Source: Chelativorans xinjiangensis
Lineage (GTDB): Bacteria > Pseudomonadota > Alphaproteobacteria > Rhizobiales > Rhizobiaceae
Direction of reading: 5' to 3'
Assembly: GCF_009812055.1 (NCBI RefSeq)
Contig: NZ_WQNH01000047.1
Coordinates: 1 to 64,000 of the forward strand
Length of the DNA stretch: 64,000 nt
Shown piece after piece: positions 46,524-58,130 of this stretch. Below the pieces are notes generated by a model. The model did no database searches. It saw nothing but the letters and a program-made list of their open reading frames with translations, and was not told the DNA's origin. The position numbers and the translations under genes were made by a program. Position 1 is the stretch's first letter. The number at the start of each line of letters is the position of its first letter.

Positions 46524-47396
46524 TCAGGCGGAGTGGTCGCGGTTGGCGAAAAGCGGCACCACGCGGTCTTCCGGAGCGAGCAGGTGTCTGACGTCCATCC
46601 GCTCCGCTTTGAAGAGCGAACCGGCAAGTTTCGGCTGGCCAAGCAGATACCCCTGCATGAGGTCGGCACCTGTCTCGATCGCCACCCGCAACTGCGCCGG
46701 CGTTTCGATGCCCTGGATCAGAACCAGCCGGCCCTCGCGCCGCAATGCATCGACAAGCGACGTCAGAAGCCTGGTGGCGACGGCCACCCTGGCGATGCGG
46801 CGGAACCACCCGCCATCGATCTTCACGACCTCCGGGTCGAGCAGCCTCACGCGGGTGAACGTGGAGCGCCCGACGCCGAAATCGTCGACGGCGAGGCGGA
46901 TGCGGTTGCGCCGCAATTCGGCGGCGAGGTCCATCATCAGGCCCTCGTCCGCAGTCTCGGCGATCTCGCAGACGACAAGCGCCGGATCGACCGCGATCTC
47001 GTCCAGGAACCGCATCATCCCGTCGACCTGATCGAGAGCCGTCTGCAACCCGAAATCGGCACTGGCATAGTGCTTGATGAAGACCATCAGCCCGTCGGCG
47101 CCGATATTGGGATAATTGCGCAAGTGCAGCGTGTGACAGAGATTTTCGACGAAAAGCGTATCGTCCGCGGCAGTCACGTCGGCGAAGAACGCCCGCGTGC
47201 TGACGGGGCGGCCGTCCTTGTGCGGTCCCGCCAGCCCCTCCACCCCGCAGGGCACCAACTCTCCCGCCGTGTTGCGGAAGACCGGCTGGTACATGGTCTT
47301 CACGAAATAAGGCCCGTAGCGGCCGGTCTCGATGCCGACCTCATCGACAAGAATCGCCTGGTCGATGCGTCTGGCAAGGCTGTCTGCGTCGGCCAC
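46524..47396 (-). CDS. Degenerate EAL-domain protein
   Basis: A 290-residue soluble single EAL-type domain, without GGDEF or membrane part. The fold is clear: YQPVFRN, VVCEIAET, RLAVDDFGVGRSTF, VVKIDGGWF. The namesake motif reads EGL in GVEGLAG, and the late AEGVE motif reads IQGIET, so one metal-binding Glu seems lost. It may bind cyclic-di-GMP as a receptor rather than cleave it, or work by protein contact. The start ATG 47396 looks natural. It stands alone. Confidence 0.8.
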   Translation of the reverse strand: MADADSLARRIDQAILVDEVGIETGRYGPYFVKTMYQPVFRNTAGELVPCGVEGLAGPHKDGRPVSTRAFFADVTAADDTLFVENLCHTLHLRNYPNIGADGLMVFIKHYASADFGLQTALDQVDGMMRFLDEIAVDPALVVCEIAETADEGLMMDLAAELRRNRIRLAVDDFGVGRSTFTRVRLLDPEVVKIDGGWFRRIARVAVATRLLTSLVDALRREGRLVLIQGIETPAQLRVAIETGADLMQGYLLGQPKLAGSLFKAERMDVRHLLAPEDRVVPLFANRDHSA

Positions 47397-47692
47397 GTCT
47401 CAGCTCCCCGCCCGGCAACGAGCGCGCAGTGCGGTCTTGCATGCACCGGCGCCCCACCGGATGGTCTGTGTTGAACTTGTCCCGTGCGTCACCGCCTGCC
47501 CCCAGTATCCCTGTGGCGGCGAACCTTGCATCGAACGATTGAACCCTCGTTAAAAAAATAAAGCGCATTTTTCAGGCTTGTCGCAATGCACGCCGAACCC
47601 GCCCGCACCCTTGCGAATTGCCGCGCGATCGGACATTAAGGCATGTCTTGGCCAGGCCGGATCGAGACGCGAAATCCCGCTGGAGAAATTGA

Positions 47693-48898
<1,206 letters not shown>

Positions 48899-49207
48899 GC
48901 GGTCGCTCCGACAAGCCCGCGCCCCTTCGCGCCCCCCTCTGTCCAGCCGGCGCAATCTCCCCCACACGGGGGGAGATTGCGCCGGCTGTTTGCTCCGGCA
49001 CCCTTCCTGCAACATTGGCGGTTAGCGAAAGTCGTCGCGACGGCCGATCTCCCCCCTCGCGGGGGAGATGTCCGGCAGGACAGAGGGGGGCGCGAAGGGG
49101 CGCCGACATTTCCTTGAGAACACCCGCAAATCGGAACCTCCTCACGACACACAATTACTTGACTCAGTCAACTAATTACCCCACACTGGCCGCAAGGAGG
49201 TCGTGCC
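48899..49207. repeat. Repeat-filled intergenic region
   Basis: About 310 bases. Two inverted copies (48918-48980 and 49046-49103) of the GC-rich repeat seen at 29474-29656 fill most of it. The last 60 bases (49145 on) hold TTGACT-like promoter sequence for the MarR-GNAT gene with an AGTTGACTGAGTCAA-type palindrome near 49160. Confidence 0.6.
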
Positions 49208-50143
49208 ATGCAGCCTGTCCAAGCGCCCTCGGAAAGTCAGATCGCCGCCATGAGACGCTTCAACCGCTTCTACACGCGCCAGATCGGCGTGCTCGAAGAG
49301 GGCATGTACAAAAGCGAGTTCTCGCTGACGGAGGCCCGCGTTCTCTTCGAGCTGGCGCACAGGGACCGTCTGACCGCCAGTGTCCTCGGCAACGATCTCG
49401 GTCTCGACGCGGGCTATCTGAGCCGCATGCTGAAGAAGTTCGAGCGGCGCGGTCTCCTGAAACGGCAGCCTTCCGCCGAAGACGCCCGGCAGTCCCATCT
49501 GGAGCTCACGGAGGAGGGTCGCCGGGCCTTCGAGCCGCTCGACCGCGCCGCCCGCGACCTGGTGGAGGCGCTGCTCGCCCCGCTTTCCGCAGCTGACCGG
49601 GAGACCCTGACGGCAGCGATGAGGACGGTGGAGCGTCTTCTGGGCGCGGCGGCGGAGCGCCAGGTCCCCTACGCCCTCCGCCCGCTGCGGGTCGGCGATA
49701 TCGGCTGGATCATCCACCGCCAGGGGCTGCTTTATCATCAGGAATACGGCTGGGACGAAAGCTACGAGGCGCTCGTCGCGGAAATCCTGAGCGCCTTCGT
49801 GACCAATTTCGATCCACGCTTCGAAGCCTCCTGGATCGCCGAGCGCGACGGCGGGATCGTCGGCTCGGTCTTCCTCGTCAGGGCGTCCGAGGAGACGGCC
49901 AAGCTCAGGCTGCTCTACGTCGAGCCCGCCGCGCGCGGCCTTGGCCTCGGCCGCAGACTGGTGGACGAGTGCATCGCCTTCGCCCGCGCCAGGGGCTACA
50001 AGCGCCTGACGCTGTGGACCAACGACATCCTGGTCTCCGCGCGCCGCATCTACCAGGCGGCCGGCTTCCGGCTGGAGAAGGAGGAGCCTCACCATTCCTT
50101 CGGCAAGGACCTTGTCGGCCAGACCTGGGTCCTCGATTTGTGA
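49208..50143 (+). CDS. MarR-GNAT fusion protein
   Basis: A 311-residue protein with a MarR-type winged helix (about 15-150; LTASVLGNDLGLDAGYLSRM and KFERRGLLKRQPS) joined to a GNAT acetyltransferase domain (about 157-311; the acetyl-CoA loop is in EPAARGLGLGRRLVDECIAF). Such bifunctional helix-turn-helix/GNAT proteins are common in rhizobia. The substrate and regulon are unknown. A GTCAA-type palindrome in its leader may be its own site. AAGGAGG precedes ATG. Confidence 0.92.
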   Translation: MQPVQAPSESQIAAMRRFNRFYTRQIGVLEEGMYKSEFSLTEARVLFELAHRDRLTASVLGNDLGLDAGYLSRMLKKFERRGLLKRQPSAEDARQSHLELTEEGRRAFEPLDRAARDLVEALLAPLSAADRETLTAAMRTVERLLGAAAERQVPYALRPLRVGDIGWIIHRQGLLYHQEYGWDESYEALVAEILSAFVTNFDPRFEASWIAERDGGIVGSVFLVRASEETAKLRLLYVEPAARGLGLGRRLVDECIAFARARGYKRLTLWTNDILVSARRIYQAAGFRLEKEEPHHSFGKDLVGQTWVLDL

Positions 50144-50305
50144 TCGGCACCTCGCTGCCTCGGCCCTTCTTCCACTTGCTCTCTCTCCCCTCTCGTGTGA
50201 CGATGCCTTGACGGCGGAATACCGGCCAACGGTATCCGCCCGCGCGACGGCCGAGCGAGGCCGGCCGCCGCTCATGAGAGAACGCGTGAGAGGAGGTCGG
50301 CAATC

Positions 50306-52342
50306 ATGGGAAACCGCGCGGGAGAAAGACACACGGGGCCAAAATGCATCGCCATTCTTGGCCCCCTTGAAAGCGGCAAGACCACACTTTTCGAAGCCAT
50401 ACTTGCGCGCACCGGCGCCGGCGCCCAAGCTGGCAGTCATGGGGCCGGCAGCCACGGGGCCGGCAGTCACGGGGAAACGCGCGAGCACGCCATGAGCGTG
50501 GAGGCCACCTTCGCCACCACGAGCTTCATGGGTGAGAGCATGACCTTCGTCGACTGCCCGGGCTCCGTGGAGTTTGCGCAGGAAGCCGAGCCGGTGCTGG
50601 CCGCCGCCGACGTGGCCGTGGTGGTGACCGAGGCCGACGACAAGAAGCTGCCGGCCCTCCAACTCATCCTGCGGCGGCTCGACGAACTGGGCATGCCGCG
50701 CATGCTCTTCCTCAACAAGATCGACAAGAGTGCGGCCGGCGTGCGCGACACGCTGAAGCTGTTGCAGCCGGCGAGCGGCAATCCGCTGCTCCTGCGCCAG
50801 ATCCCGCTGCGCAAGGACGGCATCGTCGTCGGCTCCATCGACCTGGCGCTGGAGCGCGCCTACATCTACCGCGAGCATGCGGAGAGCGAGATCGCCGCTA
50901 TCCCCGACGACGAGAAGGCGCGCGAGATCGAGGCCCGCTTCTCCATGCTGGAGACGCTGGCCGACCACGACGACATGCTGATGGAGCAGCTTCTGGAGGA
51001 GATCGAGCCGCCGCGCGACGCGGTTTTCGACGACCTTGCGGCCGATCTGCGCGAGGGAGCGGTGACCCCGGTCCTGATCGGCTCGGCGGAAAAGGGCAAT
51101 GGCGTTCTGAGGCTCCTGAAGGCCGTCCGGCACGACGCTCCCGACGTCACCGCCACGCGCCGAAGGCTGGGCGTCGACGGCGGCGAGACCGTGCTTCAGG
51201 TGATGAAGACCATCCATACCGGCCATGGCGGCAAGATCTCGGTCGCCCGGGTGCTTTGCGGCAGCGCCACCGACGGGATGGAGCTTGCCGGCGCCGGCCG
51301 TGTCTCCGGCCTCTACCGGCTGACGGGCCGCGAGCAGGTCAAGCTTTCGTCCTCCGGCGAAGGCGAGACGGTCGCCCTCGGCAAGCTGGACGGCGCCAAC
51401 ACCGGCGATACGCTGTCGGCGGGCAAGGCCGCTGCGGCGCAGCTCGCCCGGCTGGAGGCTCCCCGGCCGGTCTTCGCCATGGCACTCAACCCGCGCGACC
51501 GCAAGGACGAGGTCAAGCTTTCGACCGCCCTGCAGAAGCTCCTGCAGGAAGACCCCTCGCTCGTCCTGGAGCAGAACCAGGACACGGGCGAGACCGTGCT
51601 CGGCGGTCAGGGAGAGATGCATCTGCGGGTGGCAAGGGAGCGGCTGGAGGATAAGTTCCAGATCGCCGTCGAGACCCGCCCGCCGTTGATCCCCTACCGC
51701 GAGACCATCCGCAAGGCAGTCACCCAGCGCGGCCGCCACAAGAAGCAGTCGGGCGGCCATGGGCAGTTCGGCGACGTGGTGCTGGAAATCCGCCCGCTGC
51801 CGCGCGGCAGCGGCTTCGAGTTCACCGAGACCATCACCGGCGGCGTGGTGCCCAAGCAGTACATCCCTTCGGTGGAAACCGGGGTGCGCGAAGCGCTGAA
51901 GGGCGGGCCGCTCGGCTTCCCCGTGGTCGACCTCGCGGTGAACCTCTCCGAAGGCTCCTACCACTCGGTCGATTCTTCCGACATGGCCTTCCAGCTTGCC
52001 GCTCGTCTGGCCATGCGCGAGGCCCTGGCGGCGGCAAGCCCCGTGCTGCTGGAACCGGTGCTGAAGGTGGAGGTCGACACGCCGTCGGAGGCGACGGCCC
52101 GGGTAACGGCGATCCTGTCGCAAAGGCGCGGGCAGATCCTCGGCTTCGACACGCGAACCGACTGGCCGGGCTGGGACGTGGTGGAGGCCATGATCCCCGA
52201 GGCGGAGATCGGCAACCTGATCATCGAGCTGCGCTCGGCGACGGCGGGCGCCGCCACCTACCGCGCCAGCTTCGACCACATGGCCGAGCTTACGGGCCGG
52301 CTGGCCGACGAGGTGCTGAACGGGAGAGGCAAGGCGGCCTGA
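50306..52342 (+). CDS. EF-G-like translation GTPase (paralogue)
   Basis: A 678-residue EF-G-family GTPase, shorter than true FusA (about 700) and diverged, as in the EF-G-like group. G1 is GPLESGKTTLF (about 19-29), G3 DCPGS, G4 LNKID; domains II to V follow with RGRHKKQSGGHGQFGDV in domain IV. Three tandem 15-bp units put AGSHG repeats between G1 and G3, in the switch I area. AGGAGG precedes ATG 50306. The function is not known; it is not the tufA-linked fusA. Confidence 0.85.
   Translation: MGNRAGERHTGPKCIAILGPLESGKTTLFEAILARTGAGAQAGSHGAGSHGAGSHGETREHAMSVEATFATTSFMGESMTFVDCPGSVEFAQEAEPVLAAADVAVVVTEADDKKLPALQLILRRLDELGMPRMLFLNKIDKSAAGVRDTLKLLQPASGNPLLLRQIPLRKDGIVVGSIDLALERAYIYREHAESEIAAIPDDEKAREIEARFSMLETLADHDDMLMEQLLEEIEPPRDAVFDDLAADLREGAVTPVLIGSAEKGNGVLRLLKAVRHDAPDVTATRRRLGVDGGETVLQVMKTIHTGHGGKISVARVLCGSATDGMELAGAGRVSGLYRLTGREQVKLSSSGEGETVALGKLDGANTGDTLSAGKAAAAQLARLEAPRPVFAMALNPRDRKDEVKLSTALQKLLQEDPSLVLEQNQDTGETVLGGQGEMHLRVARERLEDKFQIAVETRPPLIPYRETIRKAVTQRGRHKKQSGGHGQFGDVVLEIRPLPRGSGFEFTETITGGVVPKQYIPSVETGVREALKGGPLGFPVVDLAVNLSEGSYHSVDSSDMAFQLAARLAMREALAAASPVLLEPVLKVEVDTPSEATARVTAILSQRRGQILGFDTRTDWPGWDVVEAMIPEAEIGNLIIELRSATAGAATYRASFDHMAELTGRLADEVLNGRGKAA
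50432..50476 (+). repeat. Three tandem 15-bp units within the EF-G-like gene
   Basis: GGCAGTCATGGGGCC, GGCAGCCACGGGGCC and GGCAGTCACGGGGAA in a row, each giving GSHGA or close to it. It keeps the frame. Slippage could change the copy number. Confidence 0.8.
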
Positions 52343-52371
52343 ACCGCCCTCCTCCTGGGAGTAGAACCTGC

Positions 52372-52404
52372 GCAAAAAAAAGAGCCGGATCACGAAGATC
52401 CGGC
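52372..52404 (-). terminator. Intrinsic terminator, LysR gene side
   Basis: GCCGGATC and GATCCGGC arms around 5 bases, then TCTTTTTTTT on the minus strand. It lies between the convergent EF-G-like and LysR genes, and the T-run favours the LysR side. Confidence 0.7.
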
Positions 52405-52583
52405 CCAGTCGTTGGAAGTGCCATTTAAGGCGAAACCTCCAGAGGGGAACACTCGCGGGGGCAAATGGGAGGAGAACACCCCCGGGAGTGATCAAGATAT
52501 GAGCATTCGTTGCTCAAATAACAACCACGGGTTTTTGCATTTCAGCCATGCATTTTTGCATGGAACAATTGGCAGATCTTGCA

Positions 52584-53474
52584 TCAGAAGGACCAGGTGC
52601 GCGATTTCGAGATGAGAAAATCCCTGAAGACCTGCAGCTTTGCCTGGTTTTTCATGGTGTCGGGATAGCAGAAATAGGTGTCGAAGGAAGGCACCGCCGT
52701 CTCCGGCAAAAGCTGCACCAGCCCGCTCTCGTTACCCACAACATAATCGGGCAGCATGGCGATGCCGGCGCCGCGCTGCACGGCGACCTTGATCGACAGG
52801 ATGTTGTTGATCTGCAGGCCGACGCTGCGTTTCGTGCCCTCCGGCCGCCCCGCCGTCTCCAGCCAGTTCATGTCGCTCAGATGCGCCGGCACCGCTTCTC
52901 CGAAGGTGACGATGCGGTGCCGGTCGAGATCGTCGATCGAAGCCGGCTTGCCGTGCCGGTTGACGTAGGCCGGCGCGGCATAGAGGTGGAAATGCACGGT
53001 GAACAGCTTGCGCTGGATGAGGTCCGGCTGCTGCGGCTGGCGCATGCGGATGGCGCAGTCGGCCTGGCGCATGGTGAGATCCAGCTCCTCGTTGTCGAGG
53101 ATGAGCTGGAGCTGGATGTCGGGATAAAGCTCGCCGAACTCCGGCAGCCGCTCCGTCAGCCAGCCGGTGCCGAGCCCGACGGTGGTCGACACCTTGAGAA
53201 GGCCCGAAGGCCGGTCTTTCGTCTCCGAAAGGCGCACCTTCGCGCTTTCGAGCTTCATCAGCACCTCGTGGGCGGTGCGATAGAGCATGTCGCCCTGCTC
53301 CGTCAGCACGAGGCCGCGTGCGTGCCGGTGGAAAAGCGGCACGCCGACCTCCTGCTCGAGCGCGCTCACCTGGCGCGAGATCGCCGATTGCGAAAGATGC
53401 AGCGTCTCCGCCGCATGAGTGAAGGATCCCGCAGCAGCAGCAGCGTGGAATACCCTTAGCTTGTCCCAATCCAA
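52584..53474 (-). CDS. LysR-family regulator beside trxB
   Basis: A 296-residue LysR-type regulator. The HTH is at about 15-36 (GSFTHAAETLHLSQSAISRQV), followed by LEQEVGVPLFHRHARG; the effector domain resembles the GcvA/AmpR-like kind. It stands 90 bp after trxB on the same strand, an arrangement I recall as common in rhizobia. The target is unknown. Confidence 0.9.
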   Translation of the reverse strand: MDWDKLRVFHAAAAAGSFTHAAETLHLSQSAISRQVSALEQEVGVPLFHRHARGLVLTEQGDMLYRTAHEVLMKLESAKVRLSETKDRPSGLLKVSTTVGLGTGWLTERLPEFGELYPDIQLQLILDNEELDLTMRQADCAIRMRQPQQPDLIQRKLFTVHFHLYAAPAYVNRHGKPASIDDLDRHRIVTFGEAVPAHLSDMNWLETAGRPEGTKRSVGLQINNILSIKVAVQRGAGIAMLPDYVVGNESGLVQLLPETAVPSFDTYFCYPDTMKNQAKLQVFRDFLISKSRTWSF

Positions 53475-53564
53475 CGCCGAGTTCCCCTTTTATTTTTAGG
53501 CGTTTGCCGTCTTTCTACTCAGCCGCCTCCCGGCCTTCGCCTGCCGAAGCCCTCAGAAGCGCCT

Positions 53565-54569
<1,005 letters not shown>

Positions 54570-54741
54570 TCAATATCCCAACGGGCCGCGCGGCAGGCGC
54601 CGCGAGCCGCAATCGATCTAATTATTCCATACCCCTTCGCGCAAGGCGAAGAACGGTTTTCCAACAGCTACCGGTTGTCGCGCAGCGCCTGTTCTGCCGA
54701 AGGCGCCGGCTATAAAATGCGGATCGTGCAAGTGGCCTGAC

Positions 54742-54838
54742 CCAAACAGATGGGTACCCATCCGTTTGGAAAAGCCGGCCCACAAGCTATTAATCTGGTG
54801 GGGCGATTTGTCCTGACAGATGGGTACCATCTGTCAGG
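54742..54838. repeat. Twin related palindromes between trxB and lrp
   Basis: 54742-54769 is a 28-bp palindrome with one mismatched pair (arms CCAAACAGATGG / CCATCCGTTTGG). 54812-54838 is a 27-bp palindrome (arms CCTGACAGAT / ATCTGTCAGG). Both share the core CAGATGGGTACC. They are centred 70 bases apart in the 389-bp divergent spacer, whose remaining sequence shows no gene. Confidence 0.7.
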
Positions 54839-54943
54839 ATCGCACCACTAGGCAACTTACTTGGCTCAGGCGAGCGTATGCCATAAGTTTTATTTCGCAA
54901 ATACGACAGATTCGTGCGCATCGCCGCAGGACAGGGGAGCTGC

Positions 54944-55417
54944 ATGCCGTTGAAGGCTGACCTCGACGCCATCGACTGGAAGATTCTCCGCGAGCTGCAG
55001 GACGACGGGCGCATCACCAACGTCGAACTGTCGCGGCGCGTCGGCATTTCCGCCCCGCCCTGCCTGCGCAGGGTGAAGCGGCTGGAGGAGAGCGGCATCA
55101 TCAAGGGCTACCGCGGCCTCTTGAACAGCCCGGCGCTCGGCTACGACGTCGTCGCCTTCTGCCTCATCGGCCTGCACCACCAGTCGGAGGTGGAGCTGAA
55201 AACCTTCGCCGAGCGCACCCGCAAGTGGCCCATCGTCCGCCGCGCCTGGATGGTCTCGGGCGATTCGGACTTTCTCCTGCACTGCGTGGCCACCGACCTC
55301 GGCACCTTCCAGACCTTCGTCATCGAGGAACTGACCTCGGCGCCGAACGTCGACACGGTAAGGACGGCGCTGACGATCCGGCAGGTGAAGGACGAGGGGC
55401 TGGTGGCGATTGAGTGA
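54944..55417 (+). CDS. Lrp/AsnC-family regulator
   Basis: A 157-residue Lrp-type regulator. HTH at about 5-55 (LDAIDWKILRELQDDGRITN and RVGISAPPCLRRVKRLEESG), RAM effector domain from about 65. ATG 54944 begins MPLKADLDAID; the frame is open to 54914. It is divergent from trxB, a conserved pairing in rhizobia that I recall. Lrp proteins bind palindromic AT-containing sites as octamers, so the twin palindromes upstream are candidate sites. Confidence 0.9.
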   Translation: MPLKADLDAIDWKILRELQDDGRITNVELSRRVGISAPPCLRRVKRLEESGIIKGYRGLLNSPALGYDVVAFCLIGLHHQSEVELKTFAERTRKWPIVRRAWMVSGDSDFLLHCVATDLGTFQTFVIEELTSAPNVDTVRTALTIRQVKDEGLVAIE

Positions 55418-55474
55418 GTGCCGGGCTGCGCCAGGTGGCCGCCGTCATCAGCGACAATATCGCGTTCATCGCAT

Positions 55475-56377
55475 TCAATTATAGGTTTGTGAACGGCTTC
55501 TAAGATGCTCCCACGCATAGCCACTTTTAAGTTCGGATAGCGAAAACTGGTGGTTGGCTAGATGTGCAAACCAGGTCTGCCGGTCGGGCTCGATGCGCAG
55601 CATCCGCGGACTGGCAAGCGCCTCCCAGGGAAAGCGGATGGGATGGGCCGCGCAGTGTTCTTCGCAAAGCACCGGAATACCCTGTCGAATGGCCTCAACC
55701 GCCACGTTGCTGTTGAAGCAAACGACGACCGCTGCACGATCAAGGTCGTCTTGCAGGCTGCCGCTGCTCACCGTTAGATTTGGATCGGCCGGAGGGGCGG
55801 GTTCTGAAAACGTCCCGTCCGGATTCCCCCATTCATCAACGTTTTTTGCGCCGGGTTTTTCACGCCAGATGATCGGCATCTCGGAGAAGCACCGGATACG
55901 ACGGACGGTCTCCTCGCGCCAATTGCTACAGCCGAAGAACCAGCGGATAGCCGGTGTGGGCGGCAGGATAAGGATGGCATCGCCTTTTCCTCCGCGCCAA
56001 GGCAAGAGAGGGTAGTGATTGGCGAAATAGCGCCGGAACCGATCATTGTCCCCGTCCGTCATCCGATTTGTGGCGTGGCCATTCATGGTCACACGGAACC
56101 ATCGGTGTGAGCGACCGAGCCGCTCGAGCCAATGCGTGCTTCGAGTGAAATAGCCGTGATCGATGTAGTAGAAGTCGATCTTCCGTTCTTGAGAATACCT
56201 GTAGAGCAGGCCCGTACCACGGAGTATGCCGTACATCGCCACCGCCGCTGCGTCGGCGGGAAGCCCACCCTCGAGGAAAGTCGATACGTGTCGCAGGGGA
56301 GCCTTCGCACCGCGGCAGAAAGCCCCCGTTACGGTGGGGCTCAGCCCAACTCCGGTGTGGAAGCCGTAGAGGGTCAC
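55475..56377 (-). CDS. Surface polysaccharide biosynthesis protein, unnamed
   Basis: A 300-residue soluble protein that I cannot assign exactly. Its second half has VVVCFNSNVAVEAIRQGIPVLCEE, like the nucleotide-sugar-binding part of capsule (Kdo-type) and teichoic-acid-type transferases. FYYIDHGYFTRS in the first half is also of that kind. It is the last gene of the leftward cluster, five bases after the previous gene. Confidence 0.6.
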   Translation of the reverse strand: MTLYGFHTGVGLSPTVTGAFCRGAKAPLRHVSTFLEGGLPADAAAVAMYGILRGTGLLYRYSQERKIDFYYIDHGYFTRSTHWLERLGRSHRWFRVTMNGHATNRMTDGDNDRFRRYFANHYPLLPWRGGKGDAILILPPTPAIRWFFGCSNWREETVRRIRCFSEMPIIWREKPGAKNVDEWGNPDGTFSEPAPPADPNLTVSSGSLQDDLDRAAVVVCFNSNVAVEAIRQGIPVLCEEHCAAHPIRFPWEALASPRMLRIEPDRQTWFAHLANHQFSLSELKSGYAWEHLRSRSQTYN

Positions 56378-56382
56378 GATTG

Positions 56383-57225
56383 CTAGACGTCCTCCACAAG
56401 TCCAAGTTTGCGGAGAATTTTGCGCGGCAGCGGTTCCATCCCCCGGGAGCGCAAGCTCGACTTGCCAAGCTTTTTGGCGTGACCACCTTTCAAGTGGTCC
56501 ATGTAGGCTCCGAGAACCGAGTGCACAAACGGATGACGTGCAACGTCGTAACGGGCAATTGTCTCGGCATCAATTGTGCCCGCTGCGCACAGGACGCTGC
56601 GAACCACGTCGAAGACGAAGGAGTCATGCCACTCATTGAGTGTGTAAATCTCCCCCGACTCATACATTGCCTGCATAACCCTGAAGAACTCCAGCGCGTT
56701 GGAATGGCTCATGTCGAAGCGCAGGAACCCGCACTCGCTGTGGGTGTAGCGGCGGCCGAGATAGATTAGAAAGGCATCGCCAAGCGAGGTGATAAAGTCT
56801 TCCGGAACAGGCTTTGTCGTCACCGTGTCGGCATCGAGCCACACGAGATAGCGGGAATTTGTGCGCGATGCCTGAGCGCAATACGCAAAGACCTTGTTGG
56901 AAAACTTCACCGCATCGTACTTGAAATGGTACTTATCCGTCAGCTTCACGCGTGCTTCTTTTGCCGCGCTCGATCCCGTCACCCCGTTCTGCCAGGGGGC
57001 TTTGTTGGCTTCCTTGAAGGCAACAAGGGCTGGGCATGCTTGATGCAGGTCGACGACCTCAAGGCGCTCGGAGTGTTCCTGCAACTCGAAATCTTCGGCA
57101 TAGACGGTGAGCCGTACATTTTCCGGCCAATGTTCGAGGAAAGTCCGTACCATGATCTGACCATATTGCTCATAGCCGCCGCGGTGCATGGTCGTGACGA
57201 CGTTGACAACGTGCGTGTCTGTCAT
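56383..57225 (-). CDS. GT-A type glycosyltransferase
   Basis: A 280-residue protein. It starts MTDTHVVNVVTTMHRGGYEQ, with KVFAYCAQASRTNSRYLVWLDADTV: the DAD stretch (about 125) is a DxD metal/nucleotide-sugar site. The C-terminus is basic. There is no membrane segment. The donor and acceptor are unknown. ATG 57225 is preferred to 57273. Confidence 0.75.
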   Translation of the reverse strand: MTDTHVVNVVTTMHRGGYEQYGQIMVRTFLEHWPENVRLTVYAEDFELQEHSERLEVVDLHQACPALVAFKEANKAPWQNGVTGSSAAKEARVKLTDKYHFKYDAVKFSNKVFAYCAQASRTNSRYLVWLDADTVTTKPVPEDFITSLGDAFLIYLGRRYTHSECGFLRFDMSHSNALEFFRVMQAMYESGEIYTLNEWHDSFVFDVVRSVLCAAGTIDAETIARYDVARHPFVHSVLGAYMDHLKGGHAKKLGKSSLRSRGMEPLPRKILRKLGLVEDV

Positions 57226-57428
57226 GTGCAATTTTGTCCCTTGACGGAAATAAAGCAGCCTAGGTCCGGCCATTGGCAGAACCTGATAGACGAAAGCTTC
57301 TTGCGAATGAAGGGATATCTTCCGTCTTCACGACGGAGGCCGACCTGGCCAACAGCACGGGGCTGAAAGCTGTGGTCGCCCTCCGCCGGCCGGCAGAGCG
57401 CGCCTAGTCCGGTGCCGGACGGGCAGCC

Positions 57429-58130
57429 TCAGATCGGCTTCCAGTCGGGATCGACCTTCGAGGCCTCGGCCCGCCAAAGGTCGCCGTAGTCGACGTCCTG
57501 CCAATCCTTGAACCAGGGGCCGCCATTGGTAAAGTGCACGGCGCTCGGCGTGCCAGAAGCCGGCTTCTCGCTCCAGCCTTCCAGCCAGTTCCAGGCCTCG
57601 GGCAGTCCACCGATCTCCTCGTCGGCGGCCCATTGCATGCGGTGCAGATAGGCTCCGGACTCGCGGTTGATCAGTTCCGGCGTCAGCTTCCTGGTGGAAG
57701 GATGCTCGCAGTTGAACAGCATGAAGGAAGACCAGTTCTTGCGCGGATAGTTGGTCTGTACCTTGCCGTCCATCTTCACCGTCGCCTTCGGCGTGTAGTC
57801 GTGCTTGACGCACAACACCGCCTTCGACGGATCGCGATATTCGAGGAGCTTCTCCACATCGTCCAGGAAGAGGAAGTCGCAATCGCAGAAAAGTGCCCAG
57901 CCCTGATAGCCGGCAAGCCAAGGCGTAAAGAAGCGAGAATAGGTAAACTCGGTAGAGGCAAGCGGGTCGACATCCCGCGTATAGTCGCCATTCTCCACCA
58001 GCTCGGCCAGCTTTATCGGATGCACTTCGGCGGGAATGCTAGCCCGCTCAATCAATGTCTTTTTCGCAACGTCATAGGCGATTGGCTCACGGGAATCCCA
58101 ACCGATATAAATATCGAGCTTTCTATCCAA
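57429..58130 (-). CDS. GT8-like glycosyltransferase
   Basis: A 233-residue protein: MDRKLDIYIGWDSREPIAYD, then WALFCDCDFLFLDDVEKLLE with the DCD (DxD) site, and VHFTNGGPWFKDW at the end, as in family GT8 glycosyltransferases. It overlaps the upstream GT29-like gene by eight bases. The sugar is unknown. Confidence 0.8.
   Translation of the reverse strand: MDRKLDIYIGWDSREPIAYDVAKKTLIERASIPAEVHPIKLAELVENGDYTRDVDPLASTEFTYSRFFTPWLAGYQGWALFCDCDFLFLDDVEKLLEYRDPSKAVLCVKHDYTPKATVKMDGKVQTNYPRKNWSSFMLFNCEHPSTRKLTPELINRESGAYLHRMQWAADEEIGGLPEAWNWLEGWSEKPASGTPSAVHFTNGGPWFKDWQDVDYGDLWRAEASKVDPDWKPI

Noticed and set aside
49172-52495. A 1107-codon frame on the minus strand
   Set aside because: It is antisense to the MarR-GNAT and EF-G-like genes, both of which have clear domains; long antisense frames are common in GC-rich DNA.
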